In this document: piece after piece, positions 42,081 through 51,514 of the stretch
How positions within the stretch are numbered: the first letter of the stretch is position 1
Layout of the letters: every line of letters begins with the position of its first letter
Assembly (NCBI RefSeq): GCF_002087085.1
Contig: NZ_MWQY01000012.1
Location: 62,001-126,000, forward strand
Source of the DNA: Marispirochaeta aestuarii
Lineage (GTDB): Bacteria; Spirochaetota; Spirochaetia; JC444; Marispirochaetaceae
Length of the DNA: 64,000 nucleotides
Reading direction: 5' to 3'
Made by a program: the position numbers and the translations under genes
Notes under the pieces: model-generated
Told to the model about the DNA's origin: nothing
What the model saw: only the letters and a program-made list of their open reading frames with translations
Databases searched by the model: none

Positions 42081-43400
42081 TTACCCGAAGCTCTTCAGCA
42101 AATACTCCTTCAACGCTTCCAGGCTGTTCTCCACCATCACCGATTTCTTCTCGAGCTCCATGACCCCTGCCAGCTGTTCAGGTACAGGGGGCTTTTTGGC
42201 TGTGGCCTGCTCCACGATCTCGGTAAATTTTCCCGGAGCGGCTGTCCCGAGGCTTATGATCTGCGGTTTTTCGTTTCCCCGGTAGGCTTCAAGAAAGCGT
42301 CTGGATGCCAGGTATCCCACGGCAGTATGGGGGCACAGGAATTCCCCGGTCGCTTTTTCCACCTTCGCAATGGTCTCGAGGGTCTCGGCGTCGGTAACAG
42401 TGTCTCCGGTAATGACCGCGCTCATCTCTTCCCAGTCTCCCCCGAAAATTGCCAGAAGGCGTTCGAAATTGCTCGGATCACCCACGTCCATGGCGTTCGA
42501 GTAGGTCTGAACCGAGGGACGGGGGGTAAAAATACTGGATTCCAGATACTCAGGGACCACATCGTTTACGTTGGTGGCGGCAATAAAACGTTCGACCTCA
42601 AGACCCCAGCTCCAGGCAAGAACTCCCGCAGTCAGGTTGCCGAAATTCCCCGAGGGGACGCAGAACAGAAGGGGCCTCTCATTCCGGGAGACCTGCGCGG
42701 CAGCCCAGATATAATAAAAGGACTGGGGCAGAAGCCGACCCAGGTTGATGGAGTTGGCGGAACTCAACAGAATACGATCGATCAGCTCCCCGTCCACAAA
42801 GGCCTCTTTAACCATGCGCTGACAGTCGTCAAAGGAGCCTTTAACCTCCAGGGCGCTGATGTTGCCCCCCAGGGTGGTCAGCTGTTTCTCCTGAAGGGGA
42901 CTGACCCTGCCGGAGGGGTAGAGAATCACCACATCGATATTGGAGGATCCGTAAAAGGCCCGGGCTACGGCACTCCCGGTATCCCCGGAGGTGGCCGTCA
43001 GTATTACTGCCCTCTCGTCCCTTCCGGCGAGGATCGAATCCATAACCGCGGCGAGAAAGCTCGCACCGAAATCCTTGAAGGCGCAGGATGGTCCGTGAAA
43101 CAGTTCCAGAATGGAGAGGTCCTCGTCCATCTTACGCAGAACCGGCGAAAAGGAAAACGCACGCTCGCAGACGGCTTGGGCCTCCTCCCTGCTGAACTCC
43201 TGGGGCAGCAGCGTGTGGAGGGTTCTTCCTGCAATCTCGGTAAAAGGGGTATCAGGAGAAAAGGAGCGGAAGAGTTCCCGCAGATCGGGGACTGTGTCGG
43301 GATGGTACAAGCCTCCGTCCGGAGCGAGGCCGCGGAATACCGCCTCCTTGAAGCTGATCTTCTTATCCGGCGACCGGGTACTGGCAAAGGCGATGGCCAT
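42081..43400 (-). CDS. thrC: Threonine synthase
   Basis: A 439-residue PLP enzyme. FRGLAPDGGLYHPDTVPDLR is the usual N-terminus, SCAFKDFGASFLAAVMDSIL has the PLP-binding Lys109, ILTATSGDTGSAVARAFYGS the phosphate loop and CVPSGNFGNLTAGVLAWSWG the GNFGN region. It converts O-phosphohomoserine to threonine. The start overlaps the lysC stop by one base with GGAGG close upstream, so the two are translationally coupled. The 3' end abuts a repeat tract. The C-terminal portion reads intact to the stop at 42081. Confidence 0.92.
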   Translation of the reverse strand: MAIAFASTRSPDKKISFKEAVFRGLAPDGGLYHPDTVPDLRELFRSFSPDTPFTEIAGRTLHTLLPQEFSREEAQAVCERAFSFSPVLRKMDEDLSILELFHGPSCAFKDFGASFLAAVMDSILAGRDERAVILTATSGDTGSAVARAFYGSSNIDVVILYPSGRVSPLQEKQLTTLGGNISALEVKGSFDDCQRMVKEAFVDGELIDRILLSSANSINLGRLLPQSFYYIWAAAQVSRNERPLLFCVPSGNFGNLTAGVLAWSWGLEVERFIAATNVNDVVPEYLESSIFTPRPSVQTYSNAMDVGDPSNFERLLAIFGGDWEEMSAVITGDTVTDAETLETIAKVEKATGEFLCPHTAVGYLASRRFLEAYRGNEKPQIISLGTAAPGKFTEIVEQATAKKPPVPEQLAGVMELEKKSVMVENSLEALKEYLLKSFG

Positions 43401-44794
43401 TACTGTACCTCCTCCAGAAATGCCTTATGCACGGCATTGAGTGCGGCGCTCCGGCTCTCCTGATGAATAACAAAGCTGATATTTCGCTCCGAGGATCCCT
43501 GGGCTATAGCGAGAACATTGATGTTGGCCCGACCGAGAGCACTGAAAAGGCGGCCGGAAATTCCCGGGGTACCCCGCATGTTCTCACCCACCACGGCGAT
43601 AATCTCCAGTTCATTTACAAGCTCGATGCTCTGGATCATTCTGTAGCGCAGTTCCTCCGCCAGTTCGGTTTTCAGCGCGGCTACCGCAAGGGCTGCCTCT
43701 TTTTCACGGCAGACCATGCAGATGCTGTGCTCCGAGGAGGCCTGGGATATCATGATGATGTTTACCTTTGCGTGGGCCAGGGCACTGAAAACACGGGAAG
43801 CGACTCCGGGATGACCGAGCATGCCGCCGCCTTCGATGTTGATCAGGGCGACATTTTCAATGGAGGCAATGCCGGTAATGGGGGCTGATCCACCTTTGGC
43901 TCCGGCTGCGATCCTGGTCCCTGGAACGTCCGGATTCAGGGTGTTTTTAATATAGATGGAGATATTCTTGTCCACGGCGGGAAGCATGGTGTAGGGGTGA
44001 ATGACCTCTGCCCCGAAATAGGAAAGCTCCATGGCGTCTTCCAGGGATATCTCCGGCAGAACAAAGGCCGTCGGAACGAGCCTGGGGTCCGCTGAGAGTA
44101 CGCCGTCCACATCGGTCCAGATTTCCACCCTGTCGGCATCGATGGCGGCTCCCACCAGGGAGGCGGTGTAGTCTGAGCCGTTGCGCCCGAGGGTGGTGGT
44201 GACGCCCTTCTCGGTACGGGCGATAAAGCCGGTAACGACGGCAATACCTTCCACCTTTGAAAGGGTCTGGCGGATCAGGGGATAACTGGCTTCAAAATCG
44301 ACCTTTGCGTTGCCGTGGCTTGAATCGGTGACAATCATGCTGCGGGCGTCAACATACTGTGCCGGAGTTCCGCTGGCGCTGAGATACGAGGCAATCAGTC
44401 TGCAGTTTATTCGCTCACCGAAGCTCATGATCATATCCATGGTTCTGACGGAACATTCCCTGACCAGTTCAACACCGTGGAGTATGTCGGATAGCTCGTC
44501 GAGAAGGGTTCCTATCTCCTTTTCAATGGTTTTCGCAGTATCGTTACCGAAAAGGGCGGCAATGGCTTCCTTCTGCCGGGTTTTTATTTCCTCAACCAGT
44601 CGCCGATAGGCGGGATCGCCCTTTTCTGCTGATGTCGCTGCGTCGATCAGCATATCGGTAATACCTTTCATGGCGGAGAAAACCAGGACGACTGGCTCCG
44701 AGGAAGCAGCCCTGCGGGCTATATCGCTTACATGCTGAATCTTTTCTGCATCTTTGACGGAACTTCCGCCGAATTTCATGACCTTCATGGGCAA
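43400..44794 (-). CDS. lysC: Aspartate kinase
   Basis: A 464-residue kinase. KVMKFGGSSVKDAEKIQHV is the family start, FGERINCRLIASYL and GRNGSDYTASLVGAAI follow, DRVEIWTDVDGVLSADPRLV closes the catalytic part. C-terminal residues ~310-464 form two ACT domains (NVALINIEGGGMLGHPGVAS, IIAVVGENMRGTPGISGRLF), consistent with feedback control by lysine and/or threonine. It makes aspartyl-4-phosphate at the start of the lysine/threonine/methionine branch. Paired with thrC; no homoserine dehydrogenase or kinase is in the window. Confidence 0.92.
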   Translation of the reverse strand: MPMKVMKFGGSSVKDAEKIQHVSDIARRAASSEPVVLVFSAMKGITDMLIDAATSAEKGDPAYRRLVEEIKTRQKEAIAALFGNDTAKTIEKEIGTLLDELSDILHGVELVRECSVRTMDMIMSFGERINCRLIASYLSASGTPAQYVDARSMIVTDSSHGNAKVDFEASYPLIRQTLSKVEGIAVVTGFIARTEKGVTTTLGRNGSDYTASLVGAAIDADRVEIWTDVDGVLSADPRLVPTAFVLPEISLEDAMELSYFGAEVIHPYTMLPAVDKNISIYIKNTLNPDVPGTRIAAGAKGGSAPITGIASIENVALINIEGGGMLGHPGVASRVFSALAHAKVNIIMISQASSEHSICMVCREKEAALAVAALKTELAEELRYRMIQSIELVNELEIIAVVGENMRGTPGISGRLFSALGRANINVLAIAQGSSERNISFVIHQESRSAALNAVHKAFLEEVQ

Positions 44795-44871
44795 TCCTGT
44801 TGATAAGTGATTTGATCTGACTATACAAAATTACCGGGTAAAAAAAAAGAGTGGCACATACCCTTCTTCCT

Positions 44872-44880
44872 TGGTATGAT
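44872..44880 (+). promoter_or_regulatory. Extended -10 promoter before lipoprotein gene
   Basis: TGGTATGAT matches the extended -10 pattern TGnTATAAT at eight of nine informative positions. It ends nine bases before ATG 44890, leaving only about three bases of leader. No -35 hexamer or ribosome site is seen. Confidence 0.4.
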
Positions 44881-44889
44881 TTGCATCGT

Positions 44890-46071
44890 ATGAGCCTTTT
44901 GTACCGGCTTTCAGCAGGTATATGCATTATAACCGTCTCATTTCTCCTTATTCATTGCAGTACAGGCCCCAATGTTGTTCCAGCTGTTCCTGTGCAGACG
45001 GATAAGGAGCTGAGTGAAGGGCAAGGCGGGGACCAGGTCTCCGGCACGGGGAATGCTGCGGATCGTTCCGAGGAGCTTTCCGGAGAGATACCTTCTGAAA
45101 AGGACCTGCAGAGCTTTGCATCTCTTCTGAATTCCGAAATACGACCGGTTCTGGATTACAACGGCAAGCCCCTGATGGAAACATGGCAGCGGGATGGCAG
45201 GATCTATGGTGCGGTACTCTGTGTACAGAATGACGGGGAGTATCGGTTTCCGGTTCTTTCTGATCTTTCACGCATGTACGAACAGGAGTCCCGGCAGTTT
45301 TTCTATGTGGCAAACATACAAGGCTACAGAGGAAAGGTGTTTTTAGCCTATATAACGGAGCTGGGGGATTTCCCGGTTATCGATCGCTACTCGGCAGCTC
45401 CTTTCGGCAGCGCCTCGGCACCGGTGGCGCTCAATGTGGGGTTCCAGACCGGAGAAGGGGGAGAAGAAATTATCCTGTTCCTCAATGAGCGGGAAGCTGA
45501 ATCCATCAGACTGCGCCAGAACTCTGCTTCCTATGCACAGCGGCGGGATCTGGACGGAGACGGCATTAATGATGTTCTTCTGTACGAGGCAATTTACGAA
45601 GAGGGAACCGGCAAGGAGACCTTTGTATCCTGGTATCGCTGGGACGGTAAGGGTCTTTCCATCTACCAGACCACCACAATAGTCAGAAGACTTAATGAAT
45701 ATCTCCGGGGGGCTGCCGATCTGCTGGAGGAACACAGCTTTGACCGTTTTATCTCCCGTTATGTCGCGCCTCCGGAAAAACAGTCGCTGCTGCTGACCCT
45801 TCCCTTTGAAGAGGCTTTTCACCGATTATTCTCCCCGGACAGGCAGATGTCCGTTCACGTTCCCCTGGATCGGGGTGCCTTTGCCTCGATACGGCGGGTA
45901 GCCTTCCCGAATATTCTTGAGAATCCCTTTAACGTGGCTGCGAAGGAGTACTCGGTGGAGCTGCCTGTCCATTTTATCGCTGATCGTGATTACCGCTATA
46001 CCGTTCGTCTTCTGATGGATTCCAATCCCTTCAAGGACCGTCCTTTCAATTTCGTTCCCCGGCAGCCTTGA
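44890..46071 (+). CDS. Hypothetical lipoprotein
   Basis: A 393-residue protein. ATG 44890 gives MSLLYRLSAGICIITVSFLL followed by IHCSTGP, a lipoprotein signal with Cys as lipidation site; an upstream start at 44851 would place 13 extra residues before it. The mature part begins with an acidic, Gly-rich linker (residues ~35-60) and then a soluble domain with a DxDGDGxxD-like turn (LDGDGINDVLLYEAIYEE) that resembles FG-GAP/VCBS-like Ca2+ loops. No known family can be named. It is a single gene between lysC (divergent) and murA. Confidence 0.6.
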   Translation: MSLLYRLSAGICIITVSFLLIHCSTGPNVVPAVPVQTDKELSEGQGGDQVSGTGNAADRSEELSGEIPSEKDLQSFASLLNSEIRPVLDYNGKPLMETWQRDGRIYGAVLCVQNDGEYRFPVLSDLSRMYEQESRQFFYVANIQGYRGKVFLAYITELGDFPVIDRYSAAPFGSASAPVALNVGFQTGEGGEEIILFLNEREAESIRLRQNSASYAQRRDLDGDGINDVLLYEAIYEEGTGKETFVSWYRWDGKGLSIYQTTTIVRRLNEYLRGAADLLEEHSFDRFISRYVAPPEKQSLLLTLPFEEAFHRLFSPDRQMSVHVPLDRGAFASIRRVAFPNILENPFNVAAKEYSVELPVHFIADRDYRYTVRLLMDSNPFKDRPFNFVPRQP

Positions 46072-46103
46072 ACAGCATCCAAGGCTAGGATAGATTTCTC
46101 AAT

Positions 46104-47387
46104 ATGTACAGTTATAAAATAGAGGGGAATATCCCCTTAAAGGGGACAATAAAAGCGAGCGGCAACAAGAATGCCGCCTTGCCCTGTCTTGCAGCCTGTC
46201 TCCTGACCGATCAGCCGGTTATTTTACGGAACATTCCTGATATTGAAGACGTTTCGGTAATGCTTCAGATATTGAACACCCTTGGTGCAAAAGCGGAGCA
46301 TCGGGGAAACGGCACTGTGGCGGTCTGTTGTGCCGACACTCCCAAGTCTGAGGTTCCCGCCGACCAGGCCCGGGATATCAGGGCCTCGATTCTCTTTGCC
46401 GGTTCCCTGCTGGCACGGACCGGAAAGGTCCTGCTTCCTCCTCCCGGGGGAGACGTAATCGGCCGCAGGCGGCTGGATACCCACTTCATGGCTTTTTCGG
46501 AACTGGGAGCGCGGGTCGAGGTGGACGGAATCTTCAAGCTCACCGCCAACAAGCTGGTGGGGGCGGATCTGTTTCTGGACGAGGCCTCGGTTACGGCAAC
46601 GGAAAACGCCCTGATGGCATCGGTAACGGCGGAGGGCACCACGGTAATCCGAAACGCCGCTTCCGAGCCCCATGTTCAGGACCTCTGCAACATGCTGAAC
46701 TCCATGGGGGCTAAAATCAGCGGAATCGGTTCCAACATCCTGACCATCCAGGGGGTTAAAAAGCTTAAAGGTGCCGATTTTTCCATCGGCGCGGACTTCA
46801 TGGAGGTGGGAAGCTTTATCGGTCTTGCGGCGGTTACCCGGGGAGAGATCGAGATTCAGAATGCCAATCCCGAGCACCTGCGCATGACAAAAATCGCCTT
46901 TAACAAACTGGGAATCCACTGGGAGACCGACGGCAGCACCATCCGGGTTCCGGCGGGTCAGAATATGCGGGTCATGCCCGATCTCGGGGGTATGATTCCC
47001 CATATCGATGATGCTCCATGGCCGGGGTTTCCTGCGGACCTGACCAGCATTATTACCGTCGTTGCCACCCAGGTTGAAGGAACGGTGCTGGTTCATGAGA
47101 AGATGTTCGAATCACGGCTCTTTTTCGTGGACAAGCTTATCGGCATGGGGGCAATGATTGTGCTTTGCGATCCCCACCGGGCTGTTGTTACCGGTCCGTC
47201 CCGTCTTCGGGGTGCTGACCTTATTTCTCCCGATGTACGTGCCGGCATGGCCATGGTTCTGGCCGCCCTCTGCGCGGAGGGGACGAGCATGATACACAAT
47301 GTTTACCAGATCGAACGGGGATACGAAAATCTCTGTGACCGCCTGGCGAATCTGGGTGCGAGGATCGAGCGTATTTCCAATCGTTAA
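46104..47387 (+). CDS. murA: UDP-N-acetylglucosamine 1-carboxyvinyltransferase with Asp at the fosfomycin Cys site
   Basis: A 427-residue EPSP-synthase-family enzyme: [20 protein letters not shown], residues [52 protein letters not shown] and [10 protein letters not shown]. It transfers enolpyruvate from PEP to UDP-GlcNAc in peptidoglycan synthesis. The catalytic/fosfomycin-binding Cys (Cys115 of E. coli, motif PGGCxIGxRxxDLH) is Asp117 here, in [20 protein letters not shown]. Asp variants stay active but are fosfomycin-insensitive, as known for mycobacterial and chlamydial MurA. It converges with the next gene, overlapping by four bases. Confidence 0.92.
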   Translation: MYSYKIEGNIPLKGTIKASGNKNAALPCLAACLLTDQPVILRNIPDIEDVSVMLQILNTLGAKAEHRGNGTVAVCCADTPKSEVPADQARDIRASILFAGSLLARTGKVLLPPPGGDVIGRRRLDTHFMAFSELGARVEVDGIFKLTANKLVGADLFLDEASVTATENALMASVTAEGTTVIRNAASEPHVQDLCNMLNSMGAKISGIGSNILTIQGVKKLKGADFSIGADFMEVGSFIGLAAVTRGEIEIQNANPEHLRMTKIAFNKLGIHWETDGSTIRVPAGQNMRVMPDLGGMIPHIDDAPWPGFPADLTSIITVVATQVEGTVLVHEKMFESRLFFVDKLIGMGAMIVLCDPHRAVVTGPSRLRGADLISPDVRAGMAMVLAALCAEGTSMIHNVYQIERGYENLCDRLANLGARIERISNR

Positions 47388-47791
47388 TCTTTTCTGCGGG
47401 AGTTTATGATTCTGTCATGGGCTTCCCTGATTTTCAGGAATGCCTCCTCCGAGGTTTTTCGCTGGGCCTCGCTCAGATAAAGCCCGGTATCGGGATGAAA
47501 CTGGGACGCCAGGTTCTTGTAGACCCTTCGTACTTCCGTGAGATTCGCTTCCGGTTTGAGTCCCAGGATTTTATAGTCCTCTTCCCGGGCAGTATGGTCT
47601 TCTTTTTCCGGTGTATGCTGTTTACTCCGCGCTTTTTCCCGGGCAGCTGTGAGCTCCCGGCGCAGAAAATCAGCGTACATAAGCCCCAGTATCAGGGTAA
47701 AAATCAGGCCGAAGAGAATCGATCCGGATATCAGAAAAATCAGAGCAACCAGTAATATGGGGAGAATGGCCAGGCGCTTATACTGAATCAC
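47384..47791 (-). CDS. Membrane-anchored J-domain protein
   Basis: About 135 residues if the GTG at 47791 is used (overlap of 14 bases with the upstream gene); a longer frame to 47848 is less likely. Two hydrophobic segments (residues ~8-22 and 26-42 of [16 protein letters not shown] and [16 protein letters not shown]) precede a charged linker and a C-terminal J domain: [20 protein letters not shown], then FHPDTG with the HPD motif, and [16 protein letters not shown]. It would bring DnaK to the inner face of the membrane. It overlaps murA tail to tail. Confidence 0.78.
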   Translation of the reverse strand: MIQYKRLAILPILLVALIFLISGSILFGLIFTLILGLMYADFLRRELTAAREKARSKQHTPEKEDHTAREEDYKILGLKPEANLTEVRRVYKNLASQFHPDTGLYLSEAQRKTSEEAFLKIREAHDRIINSRRKD

Positions 47792-49499
47792 TCGTGCTTT
47801 GTCCTGCAAGCAGAATAAGGCTACCGGTAAAGAGCAGTGCCTGCACAAACAGCATCGCCACGAGGCTCAGCAGGAAACCGCTCTGAAGCAGCAGGTATAA
47901 CTGCAGGAGCCGGCTGGCATAGAGATACAGGTCTGACAGAATAAAAACGACAACGGGAATCACCGGAAGCAGCAGCACATGATACCATCGGCGACCGAAA
48001 CGGGCCCGCAGGGCCCAGCCGATGGCGATGCTCAAGGTACCGAATATCAGCAGACTGAAGGGCCGCATACTCCTCATCAAAAGCTCACTCTCCACCGAAG
48101 CGGGGTGAAATCCCCGCTCTTCGTATCCCTTTCGCAGGGCAAGAAGCTCGTGAAGGTACTGCAGTTTAAGGGAGGATTCTGTCATACTGTAGCCCGGTAT
48201 CTCTGTAATCGAGGGAGAGAGAGGCTTCAGGGTTGATGGGGTTCCCCGGGGCGAGCCTTCCAGGTAGACCGGTTCATACACAAGGTCCGGAATGTTCCGG
48301 TGTATTGATTTGAGCATGATAAGCGTACCGTCGGATTCTATGATCTTTCCGGCGGGCACTGTAAAGTGGTAGATAAGGTCTCCCCGGGGTGAAATCCCGA
48401 GAAATTCGATATCAAACGCATAGGCCAGGGTTCCAAGGGACACAAAACGGTTGAAATAGACAAACTCCCGGAGCTCGGGTTCCGATTTATTCAGAAAGAA
48501 GATCCTGTGCCTCCCCGGGATGGGACGTACGTGATCGGTCTCATCGATAAAAAAGGTCTCCTGCCGTACCCGTTTCAGAGCTTCTGAGCTGAAGGTCTGT
48601 ATATCCCTGTCCAGGGGATACTCGTTAAGCAGATCCGTAAAGAGATAATAGGCCTCAATGGTATTTCCCCGGTTCAGCTGGCTGTACGCTTCGCGTTTGC
48701 GGCGGAACAGGTCCCCCGATTCCTTTGCTTCTCTGCTGAATTCTGATTCCTTGATTCTGTTCCAGGCCTCGGCGGCGACCCGTCGGGCATCTTCACGCTG
48801 GGGATCGAGCTGCATTGCCATGTCAGCGTAATAGTGGGCGGAGTAATAATCCCTGCGGGCCAGGTACTCCTGTGCTGTAGCTGTCAGTTCCCCGGCATCC
48901 TGATTCAGCATCTCCGAGCGCCTGGTTTCCGTTTCCTCAGACCTGGAAAGCCCTTCATCGTCTTCATCAAGCTCCAGGGCGGCAGCGGCTTTTTCCCGGC
49001 GCGCCGATACCTCTTCATTATCGGGATCGATGGAAAGATAATAATCGAAGTAGGGCAGCGCTTCCTCGAGCCTGTTCTGAAGGAACAGACGATCGCCCTC
49101 CTTCAGGGAGCCTTCGGCGAAGCGGGTGTTCCCTTTGTACTCTTCAAGACGTACCCTGAGGCCGGGGGCAAAACCTTCAGCGAACATGGTATAGACCGCA
49201 ACAAGAAAGATAAAAATGAGAAGCGAAGTTCCGGTTATCCGGTGGAAATTCAGGGATGAGTTGGGGGTTCCGGAGGCTTTGAAAAAGAAGCTGAAGCTGA
49301 GGAGGATTGCGGAAATTGTAACCGGCATGAATGCTTCAATTGTCCTGATGCCGGCTTCGGTGAAGACCCACTGCCACAGGTATCCGGGAAGAAGTTCCGA
49401 GGCAGGAAAATGGATAAGACCGAGGATAAAAAAACCGAGATATGCAAGGAAGTTGAAGAGCAGAATGATTAAAAGCAGGCGGCGACCGACGTTTTTCAT
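47778..49499 (-). CDS. Membrane protein with TPR-like middle region
   Basis: A 573-residue protein. Four N-terminal membrane segments (residues ~8-28, 50-70, 88-104) precede a soluble part with TPR-like helical pairs (NRLEEALPYFDYYLSIDPDN, YLARRDYYSAHYYADMAMQL, GNTIEAYYLFTDLLNEYPLD), then a beta-rich region, and four more hydrophobic segments at the C-terminus (residues ~470-570). No assigned family. It overlaps the next upstream gene by four bases, and both encode related-looking inner-membrane proteins. It may be a spirochaete-specific envelope protein. Confidence 0.6.
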   Translation of the reverse strand: MKNVGRRLLLIILLFNFLAYLGFFILGLIHFPASELLPGYLWQWVFTEAGIRTIEAFMPVTISAILLSFSFFFKASGTPNSSLNFHRITGTSLLIFIFLVAVYTMFAEGFAPGLRVRLEEYKGNTRFAEGSLKEGDRLFLQNRLEEALPYFDYYLSIDPDNEEVSARREKAAAALELDEDDEGLSRSEETETRRSEMLNQDAGELTATAQEYLARRDYYSAHYYADMAMQLDPQREDARRVAAEAWNRIKESEFSREAKESGDLFRRKREAYSQLNRGNTIEAYYLFTDLLNEYPLDRDIQTFSSEALKRVRQETFFIDETDHVRPIPGRHRIFFLNKSEPELREFVYFNRFVSLGTLAYAFDIEFLGISPRGDLIYHFTVPAGKIIESDGTLIMLKSIHRNIPDLVYEPVYLEGSPRGTPSTLKPLSPSITEIPGYSMTESSLKLQYLHELLALRKGYEERGFHPASVESELLMRSMRPFSLLIFGTLSIAIGWALRARFGRRWYHVLLLPVIPVVVFILSDLYLYASRLLQLYLLLQSGFLLSLVAMLFVQALLFTGSLILLAGQSTSDSV

Positions 49500-50437
49500 C
49501 TGCCCGTCTCGTTTTCGGGGAAGCGGCGGAAAGGAATGAAGATAAGGTCCCAGAGAACAAGCACCGCTCCCGCTCCTGTGAAGATGTAGTGTATAACATC
49601 GGTTAACCTGCGCTCCGGGACAAATGCCTTGAACAGCTCCTGAGCCTCAGATCCCAACAGCAGGGCCGAGAGAAATACAACGATTCTCATGACAAAGAGC
49701 AGATAGACCGCATTCAACAGTGGCCAGGAGGTAAAGCGTCCAAAAATCCAGCAGGCGCATATCAGAAAGCCGAAGGAAGCAATAACCAGCACCGCCTGAT
49801 ATAACGATCTGCTGTAGCTGTAGGCGAAAAAAGAGCTGATCACCGTAAAATCCTGAAATATTCCTCTGATAACAGGCGGGGTCTGCAGGGCCTCGTTGAA
49901 GAAAGGATTTTTTGGTATGCGATCAAGGGATATGTTGCCCAGGCTCACCACTTTGTCGCTGACCTCCTGGATTTTCCCCGCCGTCAGGTTCAGATTACCG
50001 GAAACGGACATAATTACCCCAGGATCACCCTGAGTAAAGGATTTCTCGATGTAGACAGCCCCATCCCGGTAGGAGTGGATTTTTCCCGGGATCTCCACCG
50101 GGGAAGAAACCCGTCGCGGCAGGGGCTGATAGGGACGGAGGTACGCGATCTGCAGGAAAAGCAGGCCGGAAAAACTCAGCCAGAGAGCGATGAACATCAG
50201 CCAGGGAATACCTTTGCCTCCCTGCAGCATCAGGATCAGAATTACCAGAGCGACAAGGGATGCAGGAACCAGTACTGCGTACAGGCTGCGAAAAATAAGC
50301 CCGGCATGTTCATGCATCCCGGTAATCTGCATGGGGTTTTCGCACCAGCTGTACACATAGACGCCCAGTGTAAGTATAAAAGCGCATAACAGGTAGATGA
50401 GAAGATACTTTACAGGAATAAGAACTGTCCCTTTCAC
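49496..50437 (-). CDS. Multi-pass membrane protein, unknown
   Basis: About 313 residues if translation begins at GTG 50437 (KGTVLIPVKYLLIYLLCAF is then the N-terminal segment); an open frame to 50536 exists but has no ribosome site. Hydrophobic segments occur at residues ~5-25, 50-70, 80-100 and four more after residue 190; a central soluble region (VEIPGKIHSYRDGAVYIEKS, SVSGNLNLTAGKIQEVS) may face the periplasm and form a bactofilin- or LptF-like beta structure. No family assigned. Linked to the following gene by a four-base overlap. The 317 bases upstream contain a DnaA-box cluster. Confidence 0.55.
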   Translation of the reverse strand: MKGTVLIPVKYLLIYLLCAFILTLGVYVYSWCENPMQITGMHEHAGLIFRSLYAVLVPASLVALVILILMLQGGKGIPWLMFIALWLSFSGLLFLQIAYLRPYQPLPRRVSSPVEIPGKIHSYRDGAVYIEKSFTQGDPGVIMSVSGNLNLTAGKIQEVSDKVVSLGNISLDRIPKNPFFNEALQTPPVIRGIFQDFTVISSFFAYSYSRSLYQAVLVIASFGFLICACWIFGRFTSWPLLNAVYLLFVMRIVVFLSALLLGSEAQELFKAFVPERRLTDVIHYIFTGAGAVLVLWDLIFIPFRRFPENETGR

Positions 50438-50510
50438 TATGCTCACTTCGAAACGAATCGTAGCATGAGGACCGCCCCCTGACAAGCATTCAAAATGTAA
50501 TACGCACAAC

Positions 50511-50743
50511 TTATCCACATTGGATTTCTGGTACATCTACTAAGGTTTGGGAACAGAAATTTACTATTTCTTTGTATAGCGTGCAGAACTGCAATGGAGT
50601 TTTTGAAGATATGGGTTTAATTCATTATCCAGAAAGAACTTATTTGTCCTGCCGTGTTCGCCCTGTACAGGCACGCTTTCAGCAAAATGCTTATGCTGTA
50701 TGTATTTAGCTGTTATCCGGAACTTATTCAGAACTTATCCACA
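50511..50743 (+). other. DnaA-box cluster
   Basis: Two perfect TTATCCACA boxes (50511-50519 and 50735-50743), plus close relatives TTATCCAGA (50625-50633), TTATTCAGA (50724-50732) and TTATCCGGA (50713-50721). The last three start exactly 11 bases apart and all five have the same orientation. The region is A+T-richer than its neighbours. dnaA itself is not in the window. Confidence 0.6.
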
Positions 50744-50754
50744 ATCTATTCAGA

Positions 50755-51441
50755 TCAGCGGAGCATATAGCCCCCGGGACGGCAGGTCAGGATGACAGTA
50801 CGAACCTCCGGAGGGAGGGCTGCTTTCATTTTTTTCCGCAGTTTTGCGATATGCATGTCAATTGCCCGGGATTCTTCACGGTGGACTCCCCACAACAGGT
50901 AAGACAGCAGTTCCTTTTCCACACGCTTCTGCCGGTTTCGTACCAGGGTTCGCAGTATCGTTTCCTCCGCAGGACTCAGTATTGCACTTCCCCCGGGACC
51001 CAGACATTCGTTGTTTCTCAGACGCAGGTCTCCCCAGGGGTAATCGAGGTTGACGGCATTACGAATCTGCTGTGCTCTGGTCAACAGTTCCCGCTCGTCC
51101 CAGGGTTCCTTGAGATAATCGCTGCAGCCGGCAAGAAAACTGCCCGGAAGGCCGTAGGCGGGTCCATATACAAAAACAGCTTTTCCCGTCAGGAAAGGAA
51201 CCGATCGCAGCCAGAACAGGCAGCTGAGGGGAATTAAGTAGAGATCTATCCGTGTGTCTGTGAGGGGTTCATCACTGAAGCAGAAGGCGATTCCTCTGTT
51301 TTCGCGGGCAAACAGATTCAGTCGAAGCTCCAGTTCTTCTTCCCGGGGCGCCAGATTGACAAGAATTCCCTGGGAAACTCCTGAGAAGAAAGAGGTGTAT
51401 ACATTCTTTTCGGGGATAAGTCCGGATTGATCAGCTTTCAC
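50755..51441 (-). CDS. PhoB-type winged-helix regulator with degenerate receiver
   Basis: A 228-residue protein with GTG start. Residues ~150-228 are an OmpR/PhoB winged helix: LSPAEETILRTLVRNRQKRV, LLSYLLWGVHREESRAIDMH and IAKLRKKM followed by TVILTCRPGGYMLR. Residues 1-125 have a receiver-like size, but the usual DD pair, phospho-Asp and Lys are not recognisable, so phosphorylation is unlikely and control may rely on protein or ligand contact. It has no neighbouring histidine kinase. Directly downstream, on its 3' side, is the DnaA-box cluster. Confidence 0.65.
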   Translation of the reverse strand: MKADQSGLIPEKNVYTSFFSGVSQGILVNLAPREEELELRLNLFARENRGIAFCFSDEPLTDTRIDLYLIPLSCLFWLRSVPFLTGKAVFVYGPAYGLPGSFLAGCSDYLKEPWDERELLTRAQQIRNAVNLDYPWGDLRLRNNECLGPGGSAILSPAEETILRTLVRNRQKRVEKELLSYLLWGVHREESRAIDMHIAKLRKKMKAALPPEVRTVILTCRPGGYMLR

Positions 51442-51514
51442 AGGTTTTTACAAATATACTTTTTCAACATTACAATAAAATTCAAGAAAACAGGAGAACA
51501 GGTCTGTTTTTTCT

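Noticed and set aside
44852-44866. TGGCAC at 44852 as a sigma-54 -24 box
   Set aside because: There is no TTGC element at the required spacing; the extended -10 just downstream explains the region better.
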